From Oscillospiraceae bacterium (GTDB lineage Bacteria > Bacillota > Clostridia > Oscillospirales > Ruminococcaceae), in contig JAFPPJ010000333.1 in the NCBI GenBank assembly GCA_017410745.1, positions 1 through 13,999 of the forward strand: DNA of 13,999 bases. Reading direction: 5' to 3'. Below the pieces are notes generated by a model that saw nothing but the letters and a program-made list of their open reading frames with translations, was not told where the DNA came from and ran no database searches. The translations under genes were made by a program, and so were the position numbers. The number at the start of each line of letters is the position of its first letter. The first letter of the stretch is position 1. This document shows, piece by piece, positions 6,978-13,999 of this stretch.

Positions 6978-9221
6978 ATGAACGACAGACTATACTATAC
7001 CAAGCCAGCTGAGCAGTGGCACGATGCACTTCCTCTCGGCAACGGGCGCATAGGCGCCATGATATACGGCAGACCCCTCGATGAGCTTATCTCCCTCAAT
7101 GAGGACAGCATATGGTCGGGCGGCTTCAGGAAGCGTGAGAACCCGAAGGCATATGACAGTCTCCCGGAGATACGCCGTCTTATCCGTGAGGGTCATACCG
7201 ATGAGGCGCACAAGCTGTGCGAGGATGCCTTCTATGGCATGAACGATCAGCAGAGGCACTATCAGCCTGCCTGCGACCTGCACATCACATACGGCACAGA
7301 TGGTGAGGTGACTGATCTCAGTCATACTCTTGATCTGTCGCAGGGCGTTGATGAGGTCAGCTTCATTGCAGGCGGCACCGCAGTGCAGAGAAAGGCATTC
7401 ATCTCATATCCCGCACAGGTAATGGCGGTAAGGCTTTTAGCGGGCGGGGACATGACATACCGTGTGACCCTTGATGGCAGGGATGACAACTACGACAGCA
7501 TAGAGGCATACAGCGATGATACGCTCATCTTCCGTGTGACCGACGGCATCGCCTATACCTGTGCGGTGACCGCAGTATGCGACAGCGGCAGTGTCAAGGT
7601 GTGCGGCACGGGGATTGAGATAGAGTGTGAGGAAGGTGCCTTTGCATATCTCTATATAGGCATACAGACCGCATACAGGACTTCGGACCATGCGTACAGA
7701 GCCGTATCCGATGTGAAGCGGGCGGTGCGTATGGGCTATGACAGGCTGTATGAACAGCATATATCCGACCACAGCAGCCTTTACGACAGATGCTCCCTTT
7801 CGCTTGACAGCGAGGACAGCAGCCTCCCCACCGATGAAAGGCTCGATATCATCAAAAACGGCGGAAAAGACAGGGGGCTGTACGAGCTTTACTTCAATTT
7901 CTCGCGCTATCTCATGATAGCGGGGTCACGTCCCGGTACGCTCCCGCTCAATCTGCAGGGCATATGGAACAAGGATATGTGGCCTGCATGGGGATGCAAA
8001 TACACCATCAACATCAACACCGAGATGAATTACTGGGGAGCGGAGATCACCAATCTCTCCGAATGTCACGAGCCCCTTTTCGACCATATAGAACGCATGC
8101 GCGAGCACGGCAGGGTGACTGCCCGAGAGATGTACGGCTGCAGGGGCACGGTATGCCATCACAACACCGACATATGGGGCGATACCGCACCGCAGGACAG
8201 GTGGCTCCCCGCTACGCTGTGGCCTATGGGCATGGCATGGCTGTGCCTGCATATCTACGAGCATTTCCTTTTCACACAGGACAGGGATTTCCTGCGGGAG
8301 AAGATAGATACCATGACGGAGGCGGCGGAATTTTTCCTGGACTACCTTATCGAGAACGATGAGGGGTATCTGGTGGTGAGCCCGTCTGTATCTCCGGAGA
8401 ATACATATATCACGGATGAGGGCAGGAAGGGCACTCTCTGCGAGGGTGCTGCGATGGACACGCAGATACTCCGCGAACTTTTCACCGCTGTTATTGACAG
8501 CTACCGCAGGGTCGGTGGTGCGGATGAGGCTGTGATCTCCCGTATACACGCCGCAAGGGAAAAGCTCCCGCCCATGAAGATCGGCAGATACGGACAGATA
8601 TGCGAATGGGCGAAGGACTATGACGAGGCAGAGCCCGGTCACAGGCATATATCCCAGCTGTTTGCGCTGTATCCCGCTTCACAGATAACACCCGATACGC
8701 CCGAGCTCATGGAGGCGGCACGCAAGACCATAGAGAGAAGGCTCTCCTACGGCGGAGGCCATACCGGATGGTCAAGGGCATGGATAATCAATATGTGGGC
8801 AAGGCTCCACGACGGTGAAAAGGCAGCGGAGAACATAGACGCTTTGCTTGCCAAGTCCACAGCCATAAGCCTGCTCGATATGCATCCGCCATTCCAGATA
8901 GACGGCAATTTCGGCGGCGGCGCAGGCATCTGCGAGACGCTGATACAGAGCGTGAACGGTATAATTGAGCTGCTGCCTGCGCTCCCGCCCGAGTGGACGA
9001 GCGGCAGACTTTGCGGCGCAAGGGTGAGGGGCGGTGCAGAGGTGTCCTTTGAATGGGCTGACAGCAGACCGGTGAAGGCGCAGATACGCCCTGTTGCGGA
9101 CGGTATACTTAGACTGCGCAGCGATGCGGCAGTAACAGCCGACGGGGAGAGGAAAGACCCCGTTGACGGTATATGTTCGATCGAGATGGAAAGAGGAAAG
9201 ATAATAAACATCATTTTTTAA
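6978..9221 (+). CDS. GH95-family alpha-L-fucosidase / alpha-L-galactosidase, cytoplasmic
   Basis: A 747-residue glycoside hydrolase with the usual GH95 layout: N-terminal beta-sandwich (about 5-240; LPLGNGRIGAMIYG at 18-31, LNEDSIWSGG at 40-49), alpha/alpha toroid (about 290-660) and a small C-terminal beta domain. Signature blocks are NLQGIWN (325-331), YTININTEMNYWGAE (342-356), CHHNTDIWGDTAP (393-405), QICEWAKDYDE (540-550), GGGHTGWSRAW (592-602) and PPFQIDGNFGGGAG (637-650). By family analogy E543 is the likely general acid and D642 the likely water-activating base, helped by polar residues of the HHNTD region. GH95 enzymes invert and act mostly on alpha-1,2-linked L-fucose; some prefer L-galactose, so the sugar is not certain. 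There is no signal peptide, implying action inside the cell on imported oligosaccharides, which fits the permeases upstream. AAGGTGG precedes the ATG by 4 bases. Confidence 0.92.
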   Translation: MNDRLYYTKPAEQWHDALPLGNGRIGAMIYGRPLDELISLNEDSIWSGGFRKRENPKAYDSLPEIRRLIREGHTDEAHKLCEDAFYGMNDQQRHYQPACDLHITYGTDGEVTDLSHTLDLSQGVDEVSFIAGGTAVQRKAFISYPAQVMAVRLLAGGDMTYRVTLDGRDDNYDSIEAYSDDTLIFRVTDGIAYTCAVTAVCDSGSVKVCGTGIEIECEEGAFAYLYIGIQTAYRTSDHAYRAVSDVKRAVRMGYDRLYEQHISDHSSLYDRCSLSLDSEDSSLPTDERLDIIKNGGKDRGLYELYFNFSRYLMIAGSRPGTLPLNLQGIWNKDMWPAWGCKYTININTEMNYWGAEITNLSECHEPLFDHIERMREHGRVTAREMYGCRGTVCHHNTDIWGDTAPQDRWLPATLWPMGMAWLCLHIYEHFLFTQDRDFLREKIDTMTEAAEFFLDYLIENDEGYLVVSPSVSPENTYITDEGRKGTLCEGAAMDTQILRELFTAVIDSYRRVGGADEAVISRIHAAREKLPPMKIGRYGQICEWAKDYDEAEPGHRHISQLFALYPASQITPDTPELMEAARKTIERRLSYGGGHTGWSRAWIINMWARLHDGEKAAENIDALLAKSTAISLLDMHPPFQIDGNFGGGAGICETLIQSVNGIIELLPALPPEWTSGRLCGARVRGGAEVSFEWADSRPVKAQIRPVADGILRLRSDAAVTADGERKDPVDGICSIEMERGKIINIIF

Positions 9222-9242
9222 GATCTTGTAAGGGGAAGAGTT

Positions 9243-10055
9243 ATGAGCGAATTTTACAAAGGAAACGGGGAAGCTTTCTCGGGCAGCGATCCTTCTCGTG
9301 TCAGTACGGGAAGAAGCGACAGCGATGTTATATATGCAGAGCCCGAAGAGATAAATGTAGTTGTGGACGAACAGCCCGCAAGCTACTCGAACGAGACCGT
9401 ATTCTGCATACACTGCGGTGCACAGAATCAGAAGGGGACGCCCGTATGCAGCTTCTGCGGCCTGAAGATAATATCCGAAGACGGTGAGAAGGGCTTTTAC
9501 GACCCGAATATCACACGTTCGGGCGGGTATCAGGACAATACCTACGGCAATAACGGTCAGGGCGGCTATGGCGGCTATAACGGCCAGGGCAGTTATGGTG
9601 GAAATGGCGGTCAGGGCGGTTACGGTGGCTACGGTGGAAATGGCGGAAATAACAGCCAAGGCAGTTACGGTGGCTATGGTGGACAAGGTGGTTATGGCGG
9701 ATATAACAACCAGAGCGGCTACGGTGCGCAGAACAATTTTACCAGACAGAATGCCGCAAACATAAATCAGAACACATACAACACATACAACTACGGCACG
9801 CCGCCGCAGGGAGGACAGTACTACAACGGCGGATATCCGCAGGGTGTCGTGCCTATGGGGTACAAGAACAAGTATGTCACTTTCCTGCTGTGCCTGTTCC
9901 TCGGCTTCTTCGGCATACACCGTCTTTACGAGGGCAAGGTGGGCACGGGACTGCTGTGGATGTTCTCGTTCGGACTCGGCACCATAGGATGGTTCGTGGA
10001 TCTTGTGATCAGCTTTGTGCGGTTGTTCAGCAACAGCACATATTACAAGCCATGA
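9243..10055 (+). CDS. Zinc-ribbon, Gly/Tyr-rich, TM2-domain membrane protein
   Basis: A 270-residue protein in four parts. Residues 1-50 are polar and probably disordered. A zinc ribbon has C55-x2-C58 and C69-x2-C72 (CIHCGAQ and CSFCGLKI). Residues 95-162 are a low-complexity tract of GGYGGY, GQGSYGG and NGGQGG units, followed by an Asn/Gln/Tyr-rich stretch to about 200. A C-terminal TM2 domain (207-262) carries LGFFGIHRLYEGKVGTGLLW, and GTIGWFVDLV closes the second helix. TM2 domains are two-helix hairpins whose function in bacteria is poorly known. There is no signal peptide, so the ribbon and Gly/Tyr tract probably face the cytoplasm. The start has an AAGGGGAAG site and follows the GH95 stop by 21 bp; polA begins 24 bp after its end. 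No enzymatic role is suggested; an adaptor or assembly role is a guess. Confidence 0.85.
   Translation: MSEFYKGNGEAFSGSDPSRVSTGRSDSDVIYAEPEEINVVVDEQPASYSNETVFCIHCGAQNQKGTPVCSFCGLKIISEDGEKGFYDPNITRSGGYQDNTYGNNGQGGYGGYNGQGSYGGNGGQGGYGGYGGNGGNNSQGSYGGYGGQGGYGGYNNQSGYGAQNNFTRQNAANINQNTYNTYNYGTPPQGGQYYNGGYPQGVVPMGYKNKYVTFLLCLFLGFFGIHRLYEGKVGTGLLWMFSFGLGTIGWFVDLVISFVRLFSNSTYYKP
9525..9722 (+). repeat. In-frame Gly/Tyr/Gln/Asn-rich coding repeats
   Basis: The DNA repeats irregular units built from GGCGGCTATGGCGGCTAT, GGTCAGGGCGGT and GGCAGTTATGGTGGA, encoding GGYGGY, GQGG and GSYGG. Codons vary between copies (GGC/GGT/GGA, TAT/TAC), so the peptide pattern is kept while the DNA diverges. This argues for selection on the protein rather than fresh slippage. 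Confidence 0.75.
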
Positions 10056-10079
10056 CAGGCTTGACGGGAGGATAAGCTT

Positions 10080-12599
10080 ATGAAGCTGCTGGCAATAGAC
10101 GGCAATAGTATAATGAACCGCGCTTTTTACGGGATAAAGCAATTGTCCACAAGGGACGGCATATTTACCAATGCGATCACGGGATTCATCAACATCTATT
10201 TCAGGGCTGTGGGGCTCACATCTCCCGATGCCTGCGCTGTTGCGTTCGATCTTCCCGAGCCTACCTTCCGTCATAAGATGGACAGCAGCTACAAGGCTAA
10301 CCGTCACGGTATGCCCGATGAGCTTGCGATGCAGATGCCGTACATCAAGCAGATACTTACAGCACTCGGCGTAACGGTGCTTGAGATGCCCGGCTACGAG
10401 GCCGATGATATACTCGGCACTCTGTCGGAATGCGGCGGAGAGGGCGATCATGTATACATACTCACGGGCGACCGTGACAGTCTGCAGCTTATACGTCCGA
10501 ATGTGACCGTGCTGCTGCATACCACAAGGGAAATGATATCATTCACCCCCGAGAAATTCTCGGAGGTATACGAAGGGCTCGTGCCCACACAGCTTATCGA
10601 CCTGAAGGGCCTTATGGGCGACTCATCCGATAATATCAGCGGTGTGAAGGGCATAGGCGAAAAGACCGCAATGGGTCTTATCAAGGCGTTCGGCTCTATC
10701 GACGATATATACGAAGCACTTGACAAGGGGCTGACCGTCGGCACAAAGGCGGTCGAGAGCAAGCTTGACGCGGGCAGAGAGGACGCACAGAGGTCGCGCG
10801 TGCTTGCGACTATCGTGAAGGACGTGCCCATAAGCAAGGACATCAACAGCTATGTCACGGGCGAGATGAAGCGCGAGGAGATAGCACAGATACTTTCACG
10901 GCTCGAGATGTTCAAGCTGCTCGACAAGCTGAAAATAAAGCCCGTATCCGTACTGCCCGACACCGATCTCGAGGGGCAGCCTGACAGGGTGGAGTATGTG
11001 ATGAGCGATACCGCTCCCAAGGGCGATTTCGCATTCATAATAAATGACGGCACGCTCTACACCTCCTGCGGCAGCGATATATACATCACGGACAGGCGGG
11101 ACGAGATATTCGATCTGCTCGCATCGCCGTACAAGAAATATACCTTCAACGCGAAGAGCGCTTACAGGCTGTGCATGATAAACGGCAAGGAGCTTGTGAA
11201 CGTGGTATCGGATGCTGTGATAGCAGGGTATCTGCTCGATGCCAACGCATCGGAATACAGCATCGAAAAGCTGTGCTCGCGCTTTGGCGTGCATCTGTAC
11301 ACCGAGATAGACAACTGCTCCGACATATGCTCTCTCATGGGACTGTGCACGGTGCTTGACCGTCAGATAGAGAAGACAGGGCAGACATGGCTCTACACCG
11401 AGGTGGAGCTGCCCCTTACCGAGACGCTCGCATCTATGGAGCTGTACGGCGTGGCTGTGGACTCGCAGGGCATAGTGGATTTCGGCGAGAGCCTGAAGGG
11501 CACTATCGAGGAGCTCAAAGCACGCATATATATGCAGGCGGGCAGGACGTTCAACATATCATCTCCGCGTCAGGTGGGTGAGATACTCTTCGGCGAGATG
11601 GGTCTGCCCGGCGGCAAGAAGACCAAGACAGGCTATTCCACCAGTGCGGATGTGCTCGAGGAGCTTGAAGCGGACAATCCCATCGTGCATGACATACTCA
11701 CATACAGGCATTACACGAAGCTGCTCTCCACCTATGTGGACGGCCTTCTCAAGCAGGTATGCTCCGACGGGCGCATACACACTTCCTTCAATCAGACCGA
11801 GACAAGGACGGGGCGCATATCTTCGGCGGAGCCAAATCTGCAGAACATACCCGTGCGCACGGAGCTTGGCAGGAACATGCGCCGGTTCTTCGTGGCGGGC
11901 GAGGGCAAGAAGCTGGTGGATGCCGATTACAGTCAGATAGAGCTGCGCATACTCGCATCCATGAGCGGCGACAGCAATATGCAGGCGGCGTTCACGTCGG
12001 GCAGGGACATACACACAGCCACGGCGGCACAGGTATTCGGCATCTCCGAGGAGGATGTCACCCCTGCTATGCGAACTGCTGCCAAGGCGGTAAACTTCGG
12101 CATAGTATACGGCATAAGCCCGTTCTCGCTGTCAAAGGACATCGGCACTACCGTGGCGCAGGCTGACCGCTACAAGAAGAACTATCTTGCCAACTTCCCC
12201 GGGGTGCGCGACTATCTCAAGCAGTGCATCGACGGTGCGGCTGAGAGAGGCTATTCACTGACCATGTTCGGCAGGCGCAGATACATCCCCGAGCTTGCAC
12301 AGTCCAACCGCAATGTGCAGGCATTCGGCAAGCGTGTTGCCATGAATGCTCCCGTACAGGGCACGGCCGCAGATATAATAAAGATAGCGATGGTCAGGGT
12401 ATACAGGCGCCTGAAGGAAGAAGCTATAGATGCACATCTCGTGCTGCAGATACACGACGAACTTATCATAGAGGCAAGTGACGACTGCGCAGAAAGGGCT
12501 GCACAGATACTTGCGGAGGAAATGCCCGGTGCGGCTTCTATGGCAGTGCCCCTGAACGTTGACATAAAGACGGGCAGGAGCTGGGCTGAGACACACTGA
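10080..12599 (+). CDS. polA: DNA polymerase I (5' nuclease plus polymerase; degenerate proofreading domain)
   Basis: Fills Okazaki-fragment and repair gaps and removes RNA primers. The 5' nuclease domain (1-290) has LLAIDGNSIMNRAFYG, YKANRHGMPDE, GYEADDILGT, TGDRDSLQL and the helix-hairpin-helix region MGDSSDNISGVKGIGEKTA. The middle 3'-5' exonuclease-like domain (about 300-425) has lost its metal ligands: the usual DTET site reads FAFIINDG and the NxKYD-like site reads NAKSA (357-361), so it should not proofread. The polymerase domain is intact: motif A DADYSQIELR with D616; O-helix R665, K669, F673, Y677 in RTAAKAVNFGIVYG; motif C IHDEL with D793 and E794. At 839 residues it is a normal length for Gram-positive PolA. 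GGGAGGAT lies 6 bases before ATG. It starts 24 bp after the TM2 gene and no separate promoter was convincing, so it seems to share the transcript. Confidence 0.97.
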   Translation: MKLLAIDGNSIMNRAFYGIKQLSTRDGIFTNAITGFINIYFRAVGLTSPDACAVAFDLPEPTFRHKMDSSYKANRHGMPDELAMQMPYIKQILTALGVTVLEMPGYEADDILGTLSECGGEGDHVYILTGDRDSLQLIRPNVTVLLHTTREMISFTPEKFSEVYEGLVPTQLIDLKGLMGDSSDNISGVKGIGEKTAMGLIKAFGSIDDIYEALDKGLTVGTKAVESKLDAGREDAQRSRVLATIVKDVPISKDINSYVTGEMKREEIAQILSRLEMFKLLDKLKIKPVSVLPDTDLEGQPDRVEYVMSDTAPKGDFAFIINDGTLYTSCGSDIYITDRRDEIFDLLASPYKKYTFNAKSAYRLCMINGKELVNVVSDAVIAGYLLDANASEYSIEKLCSRFGVHLYTEIDNCSDICSLMGLCTVLDRQIEKTGQTWLYTEVELPLTETLASMELYGVAVDSQGIVDFGESLKGTIEELKARIYMQAGRTFNISSPRQVGEILFGEMGLPGGKKTKTGYSTSADVLEELEADNPIVHDILTYRHYTKLLSTYVDGLLKQVCSDGRIHTSFNQTETRTGRISSAEPNLQNIPVRTELGRNMRRFFVAGEGKKLVDADYSQIELRILASMSGDSNMQAAFTSGRDIHTATAAQVFGISEEDVTPAMRTAAKAVNFGIVYGISPFSLSKDIGTTVAQADRYKKNYLANFPGVRDYLKQCIDGAAERGYSLTMFGRRRYIPELAQSNRNVQAFGKRVAMNAPVQGTAADIIKIAMVRVYRRLKEEAIDAHLVLQIHDELIIEASDDCAERAAQILAEEMPGAASMAVPLNVDIKTGRSWAETH

Positions 12600-12600
12600 C

Positions 12601-12618
12601 AGGGAGATGATAGGTATT
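12601..12618 (+). promoter_or_regulatory. Ribosome-binding site with ambiguous start (ATG 12607 or ATT 12616)
   Basis: AGGGAGATGAT abuts and overlaps the ATG at 12607, leaving no spacer. In three other genes here the Shine-Dalgarno ends in GTGAT exactly 3 bases before ATG (starts 263, 2478, 13422). By that pattern the natural start would be the in-frame ATT at 12616, 4 bases after TGAT. Re-initiation at ATG by ribosomes ending polA 7 bases upstream is the alternative. Confidence 0.4.
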
Positions 12619-13245
12619 AACAAAATAAAGCGTTTCCTTGCCACCTTTGCTGTGCCCGGTCTGATGAACTATCTGTGCTTCGGCATGGCACTGATGTATG
12701 TGGCAGACCTGTTCACGGGCGGCGGCATAACTGCACTGTTCGGGTTCAGCAGATCACTGATACTTTCGGGGCAGATATGGCGTGTTCTGACCTTCACTTG
12801 TCTGCCCATAAACTCACAGCCCTTCTGGGTGCTCATCACCGTGATACTCTACTTTCAGATAGGCAGGGAGCTTGAATCGGCGTGGGGCGCACACGAGCTG
12901 ACCAAGTATCTGCTCGTATCGTGGCTGCTCACGGTCGCCGCGGGCTTTATCGCGGGGCATGTGACCAATACATATATCTTCCTTGGGATGTTCCTTGCAT
13001 ACGGCAAGATACTGCCCAAGATGCAGATGAGGATATTCTTCATGATACCCGTGGAAGCATGGCTGCTCGCTGTGATGGATGCGGTCATCATGCTCATATC
13101 CCTCATACGCTTCCATGACTGGGCTGTTATCCCTGCGTTCCTGACCTTTGCCATATTCTTCGGCAAGGACTTCTTCGACCGGTGGAACAGCCGCCGCAGA
13201 TACAACAAATTCAAGGAGGCATTCAGGCACCGCAACGACGAGTAA
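12607..13245 (+). CDS. Rhomboid-like membrane protein lacking the protease active site
   Basis: A 212-residue protein with about six membrane segments (15-35, 72-86, 100-118, 121-135, 143-165, 170-187). Landmarks of the rhomboid/derlin fold are present: GQIWRVLTF (55-63), matching the conserved WR of loop 1, then YFQIGRELESAWG (82-94), matching the usual G-x-x-LE-x-x-WG after helix 2, then a KILPKMQMRIFFMIPVEAWL stretch (134-153) typical of rhomboid helix 4/5. The catalytic GxSG is absent: the equivalent region reads YIFLGMFLAYG (123-133), and no partner His is evident in the last helix. It is therefore probably a pseudoprotease that binds membrane proteins without cutting them. The tail is very basic (NSRRRYNKFKEAFRHRNDE). 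It follows polA by 7 bp and precedes the terminator. Family assignment is moderate; the true start may be three codons later. Confidence 0.75.
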   Translation: MIGINKIKRFLATFAVPGLMNYLCFGMALMYVADLFTGGGITALFGFSRSLILSGQIWRVLTFTCLPINSQPFWVLITVILYFQIGRELESAWGAHELTKYLLVSWLLTVAAGFIAGHVTNTYIFLGMFLAYGKILPKMQMRIFFMIPVEAWLLAVMDAVIMLISLIRFHDWAVIPAFLTFAIFFGKDFFDRWNSRRRYNKFKEAFRHRNDE

Positions 13246-13288
13246 AGTCTGTTGCTGCCCAAATCTTATCAAAGATACCGAATTGAAC

Positions 13289-13317
13289 AAATTCCCGCAT
13301 TTTGCGGGAATTTTTTT
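13289..13317 (+). terminator. Intrinsic terminator after the GH95-polA-rhomboid unit
   Basis: AAATTCCCGCA pairs perfectly with TGCGGGAATTT around a TTT loop, and the 3' side runs into seven Ts (13311-13317). It lies 43 bp after the rhomboid-like stop codon. Because the stem also begins with As it may work in part in the reverse direction, but no minus-strand gene is present to need it. Confidence 0.93.
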
Positions 13318-13338
13318 GAATAAACGCATAAGTTGCTA

Positions 13339-13367
13339 TTGCAAATAAGAACAATATGTGATACAAT
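13339..13367 (+). promoter_or_regulatory. Sigma-A-type promoter for the leucine-rich-repeat gene
   Basis: TTGCAA (13339-13344) and TACAAT (13362-13367) are separated by 17 bp, and TG one base upstream of the -10 (TGaTACAAT) makes it an extended -10. Transcription would begin near 13374, giving a leader of about 48 nt before the ATG. It sits directly downstream of the terminator, so this gene is a new transcription unit. Confidence 0.75.
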
Positions 13368-13421
13368 GATGTATATAACCATAACACACTTGTGGGATGT
13401 ATGGGTTTAAGGAGTGATATT

Positions 13422-13999
13422 ATGAATGATCGAAAGCGTGTGATCGCGTTTGTGGCGGCACTGACCATGCTGTCAAGCACTTTCACGCCCATCTATGCAG
13501 ATCAGATAGATATTGATCTTGCAGACCTTATGGAGGATACCCTCGTACTCGGCTATTCGCAGGCGGCAGAATGGTGCACATGGGATGAGGATAACTATGT
13601 CCTCACTCTGCACGGTCAGCTGCCCGATACCGCATACGGCAATTCCATCGCAGAGCAGGCAGGCGTAAGTGCGTCCGCTGTTAAGACGGTCGTTATAGAG
13701 GAAAACACAACAGCAGGTGCAAGTGCCGAGTGCATGTTCTTCAATATGACCGATCTCACAGAGATAGAAGGACTTGAAAATCTTGATACCTCATCCGTGA
13801 CAAGTATGATGGCTATGTTCTCCGGCTGTAGATCACTTACGAGCCTTGATGTGAACGGTTTTGATACATCATCCGTGACAAGTATGGGGGCTATGTTTGA
13901 ATCGTGTTCGTCGCTTACGAGCCTTGATCTGAACGGTTTTGATACATCATCCGTGACAGATATGGGCAATATGTTCTCCGGTTGCTCGTCACTAACAAG
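13422..13999 (+). CDS. Secreted BspA-type (DUF285) leucine-rich-repeat surface protein, 3' end missing
   Basis: 192 complete codons are visible before the window ends. The start is set by AAGGAGTGAT three bases before ATG. A signal peptide is clear: MNDRKRVIAFVAALTML, then a TFTPIYA-DQ cleavage region near residue 26. A non-repeat region of about 95 residues follows (AEWCTWDEDNYVLTLHGQLP, TVVIEENTTAGASAECMFFN). Then begin 26-residue repeats of the form FDTSSVTxMxxMFxxCxSLTSLDLNG, the DUF285/BspA-like surface repeat found in many gut bacteria. Such proteins are exported and often serve in adhesion or substrate binding; the attachment mode would be encoded downstream and cannot be seen. It has its own promoter and is not part of the sugar operon. 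Confidence 0.9.
   Translation, partial: MNDRKRVIAFVAALTMLSSTFTPIYADQIDIDLADLMEDTLVLGYSQAAEWCTWDEDNYVLTLHGQLPDTAYGNSIAEQAGVSASAVKTVVIEENTTAGASAECMFFNMTDLTEIEGLENLDTSSVTSMMAMFSGCRSLTSLDVNGFDTSSVTSMGAMFESCSSLTSLDLNGFDTSSVTDMGNMFSGCSSLT
13785..13999 (+). repeat. Tandem 78-bp coding repeats (26-residue leucine-rich repeats)
   Basis: GAT-AC(A/C)-TCATCCGTGACA recurs at 13785, 13863 and 13941, exactly 78 bp apart. The last two copies are close to identical and extend off the window end. The phase is a multiple of three, so recombination between copies would keep the frame and change repeat number. Confidence 0.9.

Noticed and set aside
9525..9722. CRISPR-like or satellite repeat
   Set aside because: The repeats are in frame, irregular and differ by synonymous codons, so they are coding Gly/Tyr repeats with no constant repeat and unique spacers.
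10023..10046. Promoter for polA (TTGTTC and TATTAC) at the end of the TM2 gene
   Set aside because: The spacer is only 12 bp, too short for sigma-A.
8772..10520. 582-codon minus-strand open frame spanning GH95, TM2 and polA
   Set aside because: It crosses three well-supported + strand genes and gives repetitive Ala/Ile/Thr/Val runs opposite the Gly/Tyr tract, with no recognisable domain.
13785..13999. CRISPR array suggested by regular 78-bp spacing
   Set aside because: The full 78-bp period is repeated and encodes a 26-residue leucine-rich repeat; there are no unique spacers.

Overview
The window looks like chromosome from a gut-type Clostridia bacterium, most likely a Ruminococcus-like member of the Oscillospiraceae. 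This is inferred from gene content: carbohydrate ABC permeases next to YIP1-family and DUF5696 proteins, a cytoplasmic GH95 enzyme, a Firmicutes-type DNA polymerase I without a working proofreading site, and a BspA/DUF285-type surface protein. Heavy use of ATA (Ile) and AGG/AGA (Arg) codons and Shine-Dalgarno sequences ending in GTGAT agree with this. No tool was run, so the genus is a judgement. Every supported gene is on the + strand. I saw no tRNA, rRNA or CRISPR array.

Region 1 (1-6777) is a sugar-uptake membrane operon. It opens with the 3' end of a MalG-type permease. Then come a secreted, membrane-anchored beta-propeller/TPR protein, a five-segment YIP1-family membrane protein, a large secreted DUF5696 protein, and a complete MalF-type plus MalG-type permease pair. 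Spacings are tight (34, 3 and 19 bp, a 4-bp GTGA overlap, 14 bp), so this is almost certainly one transcript. No ATPase or solute-binding protein is visible; they may lie upstream or be shared from elsewhere in the genome.

Region 2 (6778-6977) is a 200-bp gap packed with inverted repeats. It is bounded by two copies of the 9-mer ACATAATAA, one just after the permease stop codon and one overlapping the ribosome-binding site of the next gene. Removing one copy and everything between them would restore a 20-bp spacer, so the gap may be a small palindromic element inserted into an older continuous operon.

Region 3 (6978-13245) is a second close-packed set: GH95 alpha-L-fucosidase/L-galactosidase, a zinc-ribbon/Gly-Tyr-rich/TM2 membrane protein, DNA polymerase I, and a rhomboid-like membrane protein without a protease active site (spacings 21, 24 and 7 bp). 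It ends at a strong intrinsic terminator. The GH95 enzyme has no signal peptide, so the likely logic is import of a fucosylated (or L-galactosylated) oligosaccharide by the region-1 transporter and trimming in the cytoplasm. The three genes after it look like housekeeping or membrane genes that share the transcript.

Region 4 (13246-13999) holds the terminator, a good sigma-A promoter (TTGCAA, 17 bp, extended TGaTACAAT) and the start of a secreted leucine-rich-repeat surface protein built from exact 78-bp repeats, cut off by the window end.

The best candidates for something undescribed are the propeller-TPR / YIP1 / DUF5696 module inside the permease operon and the direct-repeat-bounded palindromic segment before the GH95 gene.
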